64,000 nucleotides of DNA from Sutcliffiella horikoshii (GTDB lineage Bacteria > Bacillota > Bacilli > Bacillales > Bacillaceae_I), in contig NZ_CP020880.1 in assembly GCF_002157855.1 (NCBI RefSeq), positions 2,914,001 to 2,978,000 on the forward strand, given 5' to 3'. Below, piece after piece: positions 1-7,977 of this stretch (its first letter is position 1; every line of letters begins with the position of its first letter). The notes under the pieces were generated by a model that was not told where the DNA came from, searched no databases, and was given only the letters and a program-made list of their open reading frames with translations. Made by a program: the position numbers and the translations under genes.

Positions 1-19
1 CCAATTAATTAGTAAATGG

Positions 20-55
20 CACCGACAGATTGCACATAATTTGTCGGTGTTTTTT
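20..55 (+). terminator. Intrinsic terminator of the gene left of the window
   Basis: CACCGACA (20-27) pairs with TGTCGGTG (42-49) across a 14-base loop, followed by a run of six T. It most likely ends transcription of a gene that lies outside the left edge. Confidence 0.7.
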
Positions 56-116
56 GGTTATTTTTTTCGCGGACAAGCATATAGTTAAGTAAGCTTGACT
101 GAGGAGGAAAATATAA

Positions 117-467
117 ATGATCCGATTATTCATTGCAGCTCTCATTCTCGTCACCATATACAGCATCTACTACGATTTATCATCCGGTACCATTCCTGAG
201 CCCGCTACTCCTGTTATTGCACCTGTTTCAACAACAAACCCTGATACGGAAACAGAAAGTTCCGCCATGTCCTCACCTACTAACAACCTTTACATAGAAG
301 TAGAAATAAAGGCCGGCGATACAGTATTGACCGTCGCAGAGAAAATCGCAAACAAACCCATTCCAGTTTCCATCACACAACTTATAGAAGACTTCCAAAA
401 CCTAAACGAAGGCATCACCCCAGAAAAAATTCAAATCGGCAAAACCTACAAGTTTCCTGTCTACTAG
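117..467 (+). CDS. yqfZ: YqfZ-like membrane-anchored LysM-type protein
   Basis: A protein of 116 residues. Residues 1-18 form a hydrophobic signal anchor. A Ser/Thr/Pro-rich linker follows to about residue 55, and the last 60 residues look like a LysM domain (IKAGDTVLTVAEKI near the start, IQIGKTYKFPVY at the end), a fold that binds peptidoglycan glycan chains. The start at 117 has a GAGGAGG ribosome site at 101-107. It sits next to ispG, as yqfZ does in B. subtilis. The LysM call rests on pattern and position; a cell-wall location is inferred and the function is unknown. The stop codon lies inside a terminator hairpin. Confidence 0.75.
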   Translation: MIRLFIAALILVTIYSIYYDLSSGTIPEPATPVIAPVSTTNPDTETESSAMSSPTNNLYIEVEIKAGDTVLTVAEKIANKPIPVSITQLIEDFQNLNEGITPEKIQIGKTYKFPVY

Positions 468-484
468 CAGCCAGGAAACTTTTA
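451..484 (+). terminator. Terminator of yqfZ
   Basis: AGTTTCCTG (451-459) pairs with CAGGAAACT (472-480) and is followed by TTTA. The left arm overlaps the last codons of yqfZ. Confidence 0.6.
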
Positions 485-512
485 CTTTAAATATATTGAG
501 CAATAGACACCC

Positions 513-570
513 CAGTTGATTGTAGTGGAAGGCGCGCAGACCCCCGCGGGAGGAAGGGTCAAGTGAGACG
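513..570 (-). repeat. Family 1 hairpin repeat, truncated copy
   Basis: This stretch matches one end of the family 1 element (GTTGATT, GTGGAAGGCGCGCAGAC, CGCGGGAGGAAGGG, GTGAGAC) and then loses similarity. Together with the next copy it fills most of the gene-free 485-914 stretch between yqfZ and ispG. Confidence 0.7.
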
Positions 571-623
571 CTGAATCAAAGAAGCCACTGAAAAACTGAA
601 ATCACGTGTACTTAATGATTTTT

Positions 624-741
624 AGCTGTTGATTGGAGCAAAAGGCGCAGATAGCGGTAGCTTGAGACCCCGCAGCGAATGCGAGAAGGCTCAAGCACCG
701 CCCCCTAGGAAAGCGAAGCGCCTGGAACGGAAATCAACAGT
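624..741 (-). repeat. Family 1 hairpin repeat
   Basis: A nearly complete copy bounded by GTTGATTGGAGC and CGGAAATCAAC. Arms AAGGCGC/GCGCCT and GCGGTAGCTTGAG/CTCAAGCACCGC are complementary. Any open reading frame across it is a by-product of the repeat. Confidence 0.85.
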
Positions 742-778
742 TAGTCCCACTCTACTGAGAATCAGGAAACTTTTTCAC

Positions 779-807
779 TTGTCAGATGTGGTTGCGATTG
801 TTAAAAT
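779..807 (+). promoter_or_regulatory. Sigma-A promoter of ispG
   Basis: TTGTCA (779-784), 17-bp spacer, TAAAAT (802-807). It lies about 100 bp before the ispG start and just right of the family 1 copy. Confidence 0.6.
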
Positions 808-914
808 ATGTTGGGAGTTAGTGGATAATACTAGCTTTTTCTCTCATTACAAGCTACTCTTATGAAAGAAAGATGTTTTGATCTGTAGATCATTCCTAAA
901 GGAGCGATTCACTC

Positions 915-2021
915 GTGAATGAAATAATACATCGTACAAAAACCCGCCCAGTTAAAGTCGGAGACATAACAATCGGCGGCAGTAACGAACTATTTATCCA
1001 AAGTATGACAACCACCAAAACTCATGACGTAGAGGCAACGGTTGCAGAAATAAAGCGATTGGAAGAAGCAGGCTGTCAAGTAGTCCGTGTTGCATGCCCG
1101 GATGAGCGTGCAGCAAACGCCATCGCAGACATAAAAAAACAAATCAACATTCCGCTAGTTGTGGACATCCATTTTGATTACAAACTGGCACTTAAAGCCA
1201 TTGAAGGCGGAGCAGACAAAATCCGTATCAACCCCGGTAACATTGGTCGCCGAGAAAAGGTGGAAGCGGTTGTAAAAGCATGTAAAGAAAAAGGGATTCC
1301 CATTCGTATCGGTGTTAATGCAGGTTCCTTGGAAAAGCGTATCATCGAAAAATACGGTTACCCTACAGCAGACGGAATGGTGGAAAGTGCACTTCACCAC
1401 ATCAAAATATTAGAAGACCTTGATTTCCACGATATCATTGTTTCCATGAAGGCTTCAGATGTGAACCTTGCCATTGAAGCATACGAAAAAGCAGCAAAAG
1501 CTTTTGACTACCCGCTTCATTTGGGTATCACAGAGTCTGGTACACTTTTTGCAGGAACAGTGAAAAGTGCTGCCGGGTTGGGAGCGATTTTAAGCAAGGG
1601 AATCGGTAACACATTACGTATTTCCTTAAGTGCAGATCCTGTGGAGGAAGTAAAGGTTGCTCGTGAATTATTGAAGTCATTTGGCTTATCTTCTAACGCA
1701 GCTACACTTATTTCATGTCCTACATGTGGACGTATTGAAATTGACCTGATTAGTATCGCAAATGAAGTAGAGGAATACATTTCTACCATAAAGGCGCCAA
1801 TTAAAGTAGCCGTACTCGGTTGTGCGGTAAACGGACCTGGTGAAGCACGTGAGGCAGATATCGGGATTGCAGGTGCACGTAACGAAGGGTTACTTTTCCG
1901 CAAAGGAGAAATTGTCCGTAAAGTACCTGAAGCTACCATGGTGGAAGAACTGAAAAAAGAAATCGATAAAATTGCAGAAGAATATTTTGCAAAGCAAGAG
2001 GAAGAAAAGGCAAAAGCTTGA
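915..2021 (+). CDS. ispG: 4-hydroxy-3-methylbut-2-enyl diphosphate synthase IspG
   Basis: IspG carries out the penultimate step of the MEP isoprenoid pathway, reductively opening ME-cPP to HMBPP with a [4Fe-4S] cluster. The cluster ligands are visible: Cys268 and Cys271 in SCPTCGR and Cys303 in [10 protein letters not shown]. An N-terminal TIM-barrel half precedes them. At 368 residues it has the normal length of the short, two-domain bacterial form. The start is GTG, with GGAG at 901-904 ten bases upstream. IspH, the next enzyme of the pathway, lies 9.4 kb away in the same orientation. A terminator follows directly. Confidence 0.97.
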   Translation: MNEIIHRTKTRPVKVGDITIGGSNELFIQSMTTTKTHDVEATVAEIKRLEEAGCQVVRVACPDERAANAIADIKKQINIPLVVDIHFDYKLALKAIEGGADKIRINPGNIGRREKVEAVVKACKEKGIPIRIGVNAGSLEKRIIEKYGYPTADGMVESALHHIKILEDLDFHDIIVSMKASDVNLAIEAYEKAAKAFDYPLHLGITESGTLFAGTVKSAAGLGAILSKGIGNTLRISLSADPVEEVKVARELLKSFGLSSNAATLISCPTCGRIEIDLISIANEVEEYISTIKAPIKVAVLGCAVNGPGEAREADIGIAGARNEGLLFRKGEIVRKVPEATMVEELKKEIDKIAEEYFAKQEEEKAKA

Positions 2022-2045
2022 CACCAATTGGTGCCAAGCTTTTTT
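2011..2045 (+). terminator. Terminator of ispG
   Basis: AAAAGCTTGACACC pairs with GGTGCCAAGCTTTT, with one mismatch, and is followed by T residues. The hairpin overlaps the ispG stop. It could also serve yqfX, which converges from the right. Confidence 0.75.
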
Positions 2046-2079
2046 GCTGCCGTTAAATGGATGAACCATTTAGGTGGTG

Positions 2080-2490
2080 TTAAAACAATGGTAATACAAA
2101 AATCCCAACAACAATGGAAACGACACCGATTCCGATTGCCCATGCTCCTAACCCTGTTGCCCCACGTTTGCGGGCAATAAAGCCGACGATAATACCGGCA
2201 GCTCCCATAATGATTGGCAGAAAGAACAACGAAAGGATAGATAAGGCTAACCCTAGAATCCCAAGTCCTCGTCCACTCATTCCCATTACGTCACTGCGCT
2301 CTTCTTCAAAAATTGCTTCTCGTTCCCTGCTTCTATCTGATTGTACAACAGGAGGCACTGCAACCTCAGCTGCATGCTCTTCTAAAAAGTCCCGATGTCC
2401 CTTCGCTCTAGAAACATGAGGTTCTTCATAAGCCAAGTCTGAATCAAAACGGTCAAGTTTCTCTTCGTTTTTCTCAAATTCACTTGCCAT
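2080..2490 (-). CDS. yqfX: YqfX-like small membrane protein
   Basis: A protein of 136 residues starting at MASEFEKNEEK. An upstream extension in the same frame has no ribosome site, while AGGG precedes 2490. The first 75 residues are charged and soluble. Two hydrophobic segments follow (around GLALSILSLFFLPIIMG and AIGIGVVSIVVGIFVLPLF), joined by a short basic loop. The gene order ispG-yqfX-yqfW matches B. subtilis and is the main reason for the name. The function is unknown. It is transcribed towards ispG. Confidence 0.75.
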   Translation of the reverse strand: MASEFEKNEEKLDRFDSDLAYEEPHVSRAKGHRDFLEEHAAEVAVPPVVQSDRSREREAIFEEERSDVMGMSGRGLGILGLALSILSLFFLPIIMGAAGIIVGFIARKRGATGLGAWAIGIGVVSIVVGIFVLPLF

Positions 2491-2672
2491 TCGTATCCCT
2501 CGCTTTCTTAAGAAGTTAGGAGCATTATTTAGTATGAGCAAAAAAGGCTAAATCATGGATGTCAATCTTTGTTAAGTTTTGTCATCTTTCCATTTTTAAA
2601 TCAATCAACAAAATAACAGATAAAAGGACAAAATATGATAAAATAAATGTAGCAATAGGACTGGAGGCAATT

Positions 2673-3254
2673 ATGAGAAAAAGATTTGGAATTGATATTG
2701 ACGGGACGTTAACTTGCCCTTCTACTTTTGTACCCTTCATCAATAATACATTGAAAAAAAATATAACCCTTGAAGATATGAAACAATATGATTTGACCCC
2801 TCTTATGGGCTTAGATGAAGCTGGCTTTTGGAAATGGATGGACGAAATGGAGCCGATTATTTATAAAGATGCCCCTCTCGCTACAGGAGCAAAGTCTATT
2901 GTGCAACGGTGGAAAAATGATTTTGATCTTTATTTTATCAGCGCCCGCAGAAACCACCTTTTTGAAGTGACAGAGAACTGGTTTTCCAAACAGGAGATAG
3001 ACTACGATCACCTAGAATTAATCGGTACACACAATAAAATTGCTGCCGTTAAAAAACATAAGATAGAGCTATTTTTTGAAGATAAACATGATAACGCATG
3101 TGACATAAGCGAAGAATGTAACATACCAGTCATTTTATTTGATACCCCATACAATAGGGAACCAGTACCTGCAAATGTTCACAGAGTTTCAAATTGGAAA
3201 GAAGCAGATCTAAAAGTGCAATCATTGCTTCATACAATCAGCGTTTCCCGATAA
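2673..3254 (+). CDS. yqfW: YqfW, HAD-family 5'(3')-deoxyribonucleotidase-like phosphatase
   Basis: A protein of 193 residues. The N-terminal GIDIDGTLT motif is the HAD catalytic DxD, and FEDKHDNACDI near residue 140 supplies the acidic metal-binding motif. Family members of this type hydrolyse nucleoside monophosphates; the natural substrate here is unknown. The start at 2673 has GGAGG at 2663-2667, which excludes an upstream in-frame extension. A terminator follows at once, so the gene is probably monocistronic. Confidence 0.85.
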   Translation: MRKRFGIDIDGTLTCPSTFVPFINNTLKKNITLEDMKQYDLTPLMGLDEAGFWKWMDEMEPIIYKDAPLATGAKSIVQRWKNDFDLYFISARRNHLFEVTENWFSKQEIDYDHLELIGTHNKIAAVKKHKIELFFEDKHDNACDISEECNIPVILFDTPYNREPVPANVHRVSNWKEADLKVQSLLHTISVSR

Positions 3255-3265
3255 ACATCATAATA

Positions 3266-3296
3266 AAGGAGAGTGGATATCCCACTCTCCTTTTTA
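3266..3296 (+). terminator. Terminator between yqfW and the 54-residue gene
   Basis: AAAGGAGAGTGG pairs with CCACTCTCCTTT over a four-base loop, with T residues after it. The two flanking genes converge, so it may work in both directions. Confidence 0.8.
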
Positions 3297-3458
3297 TTTA
3301 GATCGAGACATCGCAAGCAGAAGTTGGCTTTCAATCGCCTTCACAAAGTCTTCTGTGCTAATATCTGTTCTTTCTGATCCCATTTCTCGAATCAAAATCA
3401 TAATGTCAACAAGATCCTCTCTTTTTAAAGAGGAAAGCTGTCTATTCTTCGCTGTCAT
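3294..3458 (-). CDS. Hypothetical 54-residue protein
   Basis: An intact small gene. The translation begins MTAKNRQLSSLKREDLVDIM and ends LLLAMSRSK. It is charged, probably helical, and has no membrane segment or metal motif. An AAGGG ribosome site lies 9 bases before the ATG. It is downstream of znuC-znuB-zur on the same strand, separated by a hairpin at 3502-3541. I do not recognise the family. The clean frame, ribosome site and terminator overlap argue that it is real. Confidence 0.65.
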   Translation of the reverse strand: MTAKNRQLSSLKREDLVDIMILIREMGSERTDISTEDFVKAIESQLLLAMSRSK

Positions 3459-3501
3459 CTCATACACCCTTATGCATCTTTTAAAACATGTTTCGTGTAT
3501 A

Positions 3502-3541
3502 ACCGCCCATTTTCAGAGGGCACACATGTAAAATGGGTGGT
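3502..3541. other. Hairpin downstream of zur
   Basis: ACCGCCCATTTT (3502-3513) pairs with AAAATGGGTGGT (3530-3541), one G-U pair. There is no good T run on either side. It may end or protect the znuCB-zur transcript before the 54-residue gene. Confidence 0.4.
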
Positions 3542-3577
3542 AATTACTATATATGAGATAATCCCAAATTTGTTACT

Positions 3578-3988
3578 TTAGACACATTCCGGGCACTTTC
3601 CATAGATCTCAAATTTATGACCTGTGATATCATAACCTTTTAAGTTCTCCTCAAGGTCCTGCATCGGACAGGTTTCTATTTCCTTTGTTTTACCACACAA
3701 CATGCAGATGAAGTGATGATGATGATGTTTGGTAGAGCATGTAAAACGGAAGTGTTTTTCACCAGAAAGCTCTGTGCTTTCTAATATCCCCAACTCCACA
3801 AATACTCCAAGATTACGATAAATGGTGTCAAAGCTTAAACCAGGATAATTGTCCTTCATGGAATCGAGAACATCTTTTGCAGTCAAATACTTATCTTCTG
3901 TTGCAAACAATTCAAGCATTTCCTGTCTTTTTCCTGTATATTTATATCCTTTATCTTTCATAAGAGTAAGTGCCTGTGTTACATTCAT
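3578..3988 (-). CDS. zur: Zinc uptake regulator Zur (Fur family)
   Basis: A 136-residue Fur-family repressor. A winged-helix region (about residues 1-75) is followed by a His-rich metal-sensing segment (HHHHH at 88-92). The two CxxC pairs of the structural zinc site are Cys95/98 and Cys132/135. It is the last gene of znuC-znuB-zur, and its ATG is coupled to the znuB stop. With a Zur box in front of znuC, the operon should be autoregulated, repressed when zinc is plentiful. Assignment as Zur rather than Fur or PerR comes from this zinc-transporter context and the B. subtilis position. Confidence 0.93.
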   Translation of the reverse strand: MNVTQALTLMKDKGYKYTGKRQEMLELFATEDKYLTAKDVLDSMKDNYPGLSFDTIYRNLGVFVELGILESTELSGEKHFRFTCSTKHHHHHFICMLCGKTKEIETCPMQDLEENLKGYDITGHKFEIYGKCPECV

Positions 3989-4824
3989 TATTTTACACCC
4001 CTTATTTTATTCCAGAGAATGGTGACAATCAAAATGAGAACCGATAAGATTACAATAGTTCCTCCTGGAGCAAGATCAAAATAAAAAGATGAGATTAAAC
4101 CGCCAATTACGGCAATTTCTCCAAAAACTATAGCCAACACTATGGTTTGTTTGAAACCTCTGCTTAACCTCATGCTTGCAGCTACAGGTAAGGTCATAAG
4201 GGAAGAAACTAAAAGGATACCGACAATTCGCATAGAAGCTGCAATAACAAGTGCCACCATAATGATGAATATTAGATGAAATACTCGTGCATTCACACCC
4301 GACACCTTGGCATGTTCTTCATCAAACGAAAGGATAAAAAATTCTTTGTAAAATAAAATGATGGTGAGGAGTACCCCTATAGTTACGATAAAAACAGTCC
4401 AAAAATCAGTTGATGTAACAGCACTTACACTCCCAAATAAAAAGTTGAAAAGATCTGTATTAAATCCATCCGCAAGCGAAATAAAGATTACACCAAGACC
4501 AATCCCAGAAGACAAAATGATCGGAATAGCTAGCTCTTGGTAGTGTTTATATACTCCACGCAGTTTTTCTATAAACAATGCACCTGTTACTGAAAACGCC
4601 ATCCCGAAATAAATAGGACTCACACCGACCATTAACCCGAAACGCTTTTCCACCAGCAAGCTTGCTGCGATTCCAGCCAAGGTTACATGGCTTAAGGCGT
4701 CCGCGATCAATGAAAGTCTCCTTACCACGACAAAAACACCTAATAGAGGTGCCAAAAAGCCAATCAAGATTCCTGTATAAAATGCATTTCTTAAAAATTC
4801 AAATTGCATAAAAGCTGATATCAT
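3988..4824 (-). CDS. znuB: Zinc ABC transporter permease ZnuB
   Basis: A 278-residue ABC-3 family integral membrane protein with about eight hydrophobic segments. It forms the membrane channel that, with ATPase ZnuC and a binding protein, imports zinc. Its ATG overlaps the znuC stop by one base, and its stop overlaps the zur start, so translation is coupled across the operon. No solute-binding protein (ZnuA/AdcA) is encoded in this window; it must be elsewhere. Zinc rather than manganese is inferred from the zur linkage. Confidence 0.9.
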   Translation of the reverse strand: MISAFMQFEFLRNAFYTGILIGFLAPLLGVFVVVRRLSLIADALSHVTLAGIAASLLVEKRFGLMVGVSPIYFGMAFSVTGALFIEKLRGVYKHYQELAIPIILSSGIGLGVIFISLADGFNTDLFNFLFGSVSAVTSTDFWTVFIVTIGVLLTIILFYKEFFILSFDEEHAKVSGVNARVFHLIFIIMVALVIAASMRIVGILLVSSLMTLPVAASMRLSRGFKQTIVLAIVFGEIAVIGGLISSFYFDLAPGGTIVILSVLILIVTILWNKIRGVK

Positions 4825-5603
4825 TACATATGCCCTCCATCGTGGTGATGGTGATCATGACTAAGAACATGTACATCATGCCCGTAAAACTGTGAAAGGT
4901 CTTTAGTGCGCAACTTTTCAAATTCATCTGTCACACCGTGAAAATGTAGATTTTTGTTCAAGCAGGCCACATGTGTCACTTTTTCTGTAATAGTTCCTAC
5001 ATCATGTGTGACCAAGATCAGCGTGATGCCTAGTTTTTTGTTCAAGTGGGAAAGCATGGAGTAGAAGTTTTGTACATTCTTTATATCCACTCCGACTGTA
5101 GGCTCATCCAAAATTAATAGCTCCGGTTCACTCACCAGTGCCCTTGCTATAAAGACACGTTGTTGCTGCCCTCCGGATAAGTCACCTATATTTCTATCTG
5201 TAAAGTCCTCCATCCCTACTGCCCTTATAGCTTCTAAGACTTGCTTTTTGTGTTGTTTATTAAAGAAGCGCAATAAGCCAACCTTTGAAACCAGACCTGT
5301 TGAAACTACTTCAAAGACGGTTGCCGGAAAACCGGAATTGAAACTGTTCGCCTTCTGGGAAACAAAACCGATTTTGCTCCAATCTTTAAACTTGCGGATA
5401 TCCTTTCCAAACAATTCGATGGTTCCCTTTTGAGGACGCAAGAGTCCAAGGATACACTTTAAAAGTGTTGATTTACCAGAACCATTCGGACCAACTAATC
5501 CAAGGAAAGCTCCTTTTGGTATGCTTAAATTTATATTTTCAATGACGTTTTGTTTTTCATATTTATAGGATAGTTCCTTGATTTCGAGTACATTTTCCAA
5601 CAT
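4824..5603 (-). CDS. znuC: Zinc ABC transporter ATPase ZnuC
   Basis: A 259-residue ABC ATPase with Walker A GPNGSGKST, signature LSGGQQQR and Walker B LLILDEP. The C-terminus carries a His cluster (SHDHHHHDGGHM) common in zinc-linked ATPases. The ATG at 5603 was chosen over an upstream GTG because AAGGTG lies at correct spacing. It is the first gene of znuC-znuB-zur, and a Zur box sits 18 bp upstream. Confidence 0.92.
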   Translation of the reverse strand: MLENVLEIKELSYKYEKQNVIENINLSIPKGAFLGLVGPNGSGKSTLLKCILGLLRPQKGTIELFGKDIRKFKDWSKIGFVSQKANSFNSGFPATVFEVVSTGLVSKVGLLRFFNKQHKKQVLEAIRAVGMEDFTDRNIGDLSGGQQQRVFIARALVSEPELLILDEPTVGVDIKNVQNFYSMLSHLNKKLGITLILVTHDVGTITEKVTHVACLNKNLHFHGVTDEFEKLRTKDLSQFYGHDVHVLSHDHHHHDGGHM

Positions 5604-5620
5604 TATCACACCTTAAAAGA

Positions 5621-5635
5621 TAAGAATCATTACGA
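5621..5635 (-). promoter_or_regulatory. Zur box upstream of znuC
   Basis: TAAGAAT-C-ATTACGA on the plus strand is a 7-1-7 imperfect inverted repeat. The right half equals the ATTACGA half of the B. subtilis Zur consensus; the left half keeps only part of it. Position and operon content support zinc-dependent repression. Confidence 0.7.
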
Positions 5636-5701
5636 TTTTATAACAATAAGTTAGTATACAACAGCTGAGAGTAAAAGTAAATAAAGAGGCTTAGCCGCAA
5701 C

Positions 5702-5725
5702 AAAAAAAGCCCTATTCAGGCTTTT
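5702..5725 (-). terminator. Terminator of the histidine kinase gene
   Basis: On the minus strand AAAAGCC pairs with GGCTTTT and the T run continues. The hairpin overlaps the kinase stop codon. Confidence 0.7.
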
Positions 5726-7121
5726 CCTTTAAGAGTGGCAATCGGTAGCAAAAGGTGGAACCTTCCCCTAATTTGCTGTCGATGAATAACTCCCCATCAT
5801 GGTCTTCTATTATCTTTTTACATAGCGGAATGCCTAATCCATTTCCCTTTTCTTTTGTTGTGAAAAACGGTTTGCCAATGCGATCTAATACATCTTCAGC
5901 CATCCCTTTCCCGTTGTCTACGACGGTAATTTCATAGAAGGTATCTGACTTCTTAGCTCGCAATAGAAACAGCTTGTTTTTCTGTTCCGGTGAGAAAGCT
6001 TCAATGGCATTTCTTAAAAAATTCAGCATAACTTGCTTAATCATGGCCTCATTGACCAATACCTGCTCATCCACTTCTTCAATTTCAAAGTCAAAATCTA
6101 TATTATGTAATAAGCACTCTGATTGAAAAATATACACCAATGATTGAAAGATATATTGCGGCTCGATAAGCTGTTTTTTCACCTTTTTTCTGGAAACAGA
6201 TAAAAAGTCCTCAATGATGGAATTCATTCGATTTATTTCAGCCATGATGGTGTCGTAGTATTTACTCCAATTATTTGTAATTTGGGAAAGTTGTATAAAT
6301 CCCTTAATGACAGATAAAGGATTCCTTAACTCGTGTGCCATTCCTGCTGAGATTTGAGAGACAGATTCCATCTGTTGTTTGTAAACAAGAAGGTTTTCAA
6401 ATTTCTGTTGATAAGAGCGGTCATGGATGATGAAGAATACCTTCTCTGTTCTTTCAAATAAAATTCCTTGAATCTGATATAATACTTCATCGTCATAGCA
6501 GATTCGCTCTTTGAACTTCTTATTGAGGATAACTTCTTCGTAAATTTCATATAACTTATCCTTCAGAAAGACTGGAGTTAACAGATCATCGAATTCAATA
6601 TTGATATAGTCCTCACCCACATCGAGCTCTAATAATGTTAAACACCGGTTATTGATATATTCAATCTTCCCTCCCTTTGAGAGAACCAATATAGCTATAT
6701 CCAATGAGTTGGTCATAAATTCATTGACCTTCAATGATTGTTCAATCGTGCCATAATGAAGTGGAAGAACGACGGAACTGTCCTTATTTTCAATTAAGTG
6801 TCCTGATAAATAAATCCGCTCTTGAGAAAGGATGCCTGTATAAACGACTTCATAGAAGCTGCCATTAATTCGATGAAACAAAATCCTTTTTATCTCTTTC
6901 CCAGGCAATTCAGAAATATCCTTTAAGTATGTATAGACCTCTTGGCGATAGCTTGATGGAAAACTGAGAAAAAAAGAGCGGTTCTCCTCCAATATGGAAA
7001 GAAACGTGCTGGCTCTCTCATTCCACTCTTCGATAAAGCCATTCGCATTCAAGATTAGTCTGAGGTCTGAGCTTAACTGCTGAAATATATCCTGATCTTT
7101 TTTATCTATAATAAACGACAA
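5712..7121 (-). CDS. Cytosolic PAS-domain sensor histidine kinase, orphan
   Basis: A 469-residue protein without membrane segments. Two PAS-like regions (about 12-110 and 130-235) precede a HisKA domain with the phospho-acceptor His263 in MAHELRNPLS. A HATPase domain follows, with an N box near 360 and the G motifs DNGKGM and GNGLGIPL. The H-box resembles those of sporulation phosphorelay kinases of the KinA-E type, but I cannot assign it to one. No response regulator is adjacent. The gene is monocistronic with its own terminator, and B. subtilis has no kinase at this place. The signal is unknown. Confidence 0.88.
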   Translation of the reverse strand: MSFIIDKKDQDIFQQLSSDLRLILNANGFIEEWNERASTFLSILEENRSFFLSFPSSYRQEVYTYLKDISELPGKEIKRILFHRINGSFYEVVYTGILSQERIYLSGHLIENKDSSVVLPLHYGTIEQSLKVNEFMTNSLDIAILVLSKGGKIEYINNRCLTLLELDVGEDYINIEFDDLLTPVFLKDKLYEIYEEVILNKKFKERICYDDEVLYQIQGILFERTEKVFFIIHDRSYQQKFENLLVYKQQMESVSQISAGMAHELRNPLSVIKGFIQLSQITNNWSKYYDTIMAEINRMNSIIEDFLSVSRKKVKKQLIEPQYIFQSLVYIFQSECLLHNIDFDFEIEEVDEQVLVNEAMIKQVMLNFLRNAIEAFSPEQKNKLFLLRAKKSDTFYEITVVDNGKGMAEDVLDRIGKPFFTTKEKGNGLGIPLCKKIIEDHDGELFIDSKLGEGSTFCYRLPLLKEKPE

Positions 7122-7263
7122 GGTTACTCCCCCTCGTTACCCTTTGAATAACTTTTGTTTATGGAATATTTTAATTATACAATAATTTCCCAACAGTTGT
7201 CATATTATTTCGTAAAGGTAGCCTTTTTGTTTTTCCAACATAGGCTAAAATGGGAGGGATAAT

Positions 7264-7521
7264 ATGATGAACATTTATCAACAAATCGTAAATAAGAAGC
7301 TTCATAACATTACGGCAGATGAATTGATGAAGTATAGCGGGGAGTATAACATCTCCTTGACACCAGATCAGGCAAAGAAGGTATCAGCTCTTTTGAAGTC
7401 AAAAAAAGTGAATGTTTTCAATACGTCTGAAAGAATTCAATTGATGAAAGAAGTAGCAAAAATTACGGGGCATGAGACGGCTAAAAAAGTGAATCAGTTA
7501 TTTTTGGAGTTTACAAAGTAA
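7264..7521 (+). CDS. yqfT: YqfT, DUF2624 family protein
   Basis: An 85-residue soluble, helix-rich, lysine-rich protein of the DUF2624 family, recognised from MMNIYQQIVNKKL at the N-terminus and from its place next to nfo. GGGAGG at 7252-7257 serves either of two adjacent ATG codons (7264 or 7267). Its function is unknown. The 450-bp stretch after it holds a pair of family 1 repeats rather than genes. Confidence 0.8.
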   Translation: MMNIYQQIVNKKLHNITADELMKYSGEYNISLTPDQAKKVSALLKSKKVNVFNTSERIQLMKEVAKITGHETAKKVNQLFLEFTK

Positions 7522-7561
7522 GAAAAACCAGCTAAAGAACTTTAGGTATTCGCTAATCACC

Positions 7562-7689
7562 GCTGTTCCTTTCCGCAAATGACTTCGCTTTCCGCGGGAC
7601 GGTGCTTGAGCCTCCTCGCTGCGCTGTGGGGTCTCAAGCTACCGTTACTCCCCAGCTGGAGTCTACGTCATTTGCTCCAATCCACAGCT
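7562..7689 (+). repeat. Family 1 hairpin repeat, first half of a composite
   Basis: A full copy. Arms AAATGAC/GTCATTT and ACGGTGCTTGAG/CTCAAGCTACCGT are complementary although their sequences differ from other copies. With the linker 7690-7776 and the copy at 7777 it forms a 341-bp composite. Confidence 0.88.
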
Positions 7690-7776
7690 AAAAATTACGT
7701 AAAAGGTACGTTTATGCTTATTCTGTTAACTCGGGTAGGTACTTTTCATATACCCTTCGTTGAATGAGGTCATCTT

Positions 7777-7902
7777 GTTGATTGGAGTGGAAGGCGCTCA
7801 GACGCCCGTGGGAGGAAGGGACAGGTGAGAGCCCGGAGGCGCACGCCGAGGAGGCTCACGGACCGCCCGCAGGCAAGCGAAGCGCCTGGAACGGAAATCA
7901 AC
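7777..7902 (-). repeat. Family 1 hairpin repeat, second half of a composite
   Basis: Bounded by GTTGATT and AATCAAC, 126 bp, inverted relative to the copy at 7562. Arms are AGGCGC/GCGCCT and apical GGCG/CGCC. It is close in sequence to the copy at 21754. Confidence 0.9.
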
Positions 7903-7925
7903 TGTAATTTGCACTTTCATTTTTT

Positions 7926-7972
7926 TAAAAAAGAAGCAAGGGCACTTTTTTTATGTCCCTTGCTTCTTTCTT
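7926..7972 (-). terminator. Terminator of nfo
   Basis: AAGAAGCAAGGG (7931-7942) pairs with TCCCTTGCTTCTT (about 7955-7967), with A and T runs on both sides. It can end nfo from the right and anything from the left. Confidence 0.75.
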
Positions 7973-7977
7973 ATTAA

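Noticed and set aside
629-865. 78-residue plus-strand reading frame
   Set aside because: It lies across a family 1 repeat and the ispG promoter; similar frames appear in other copies of the repeat.
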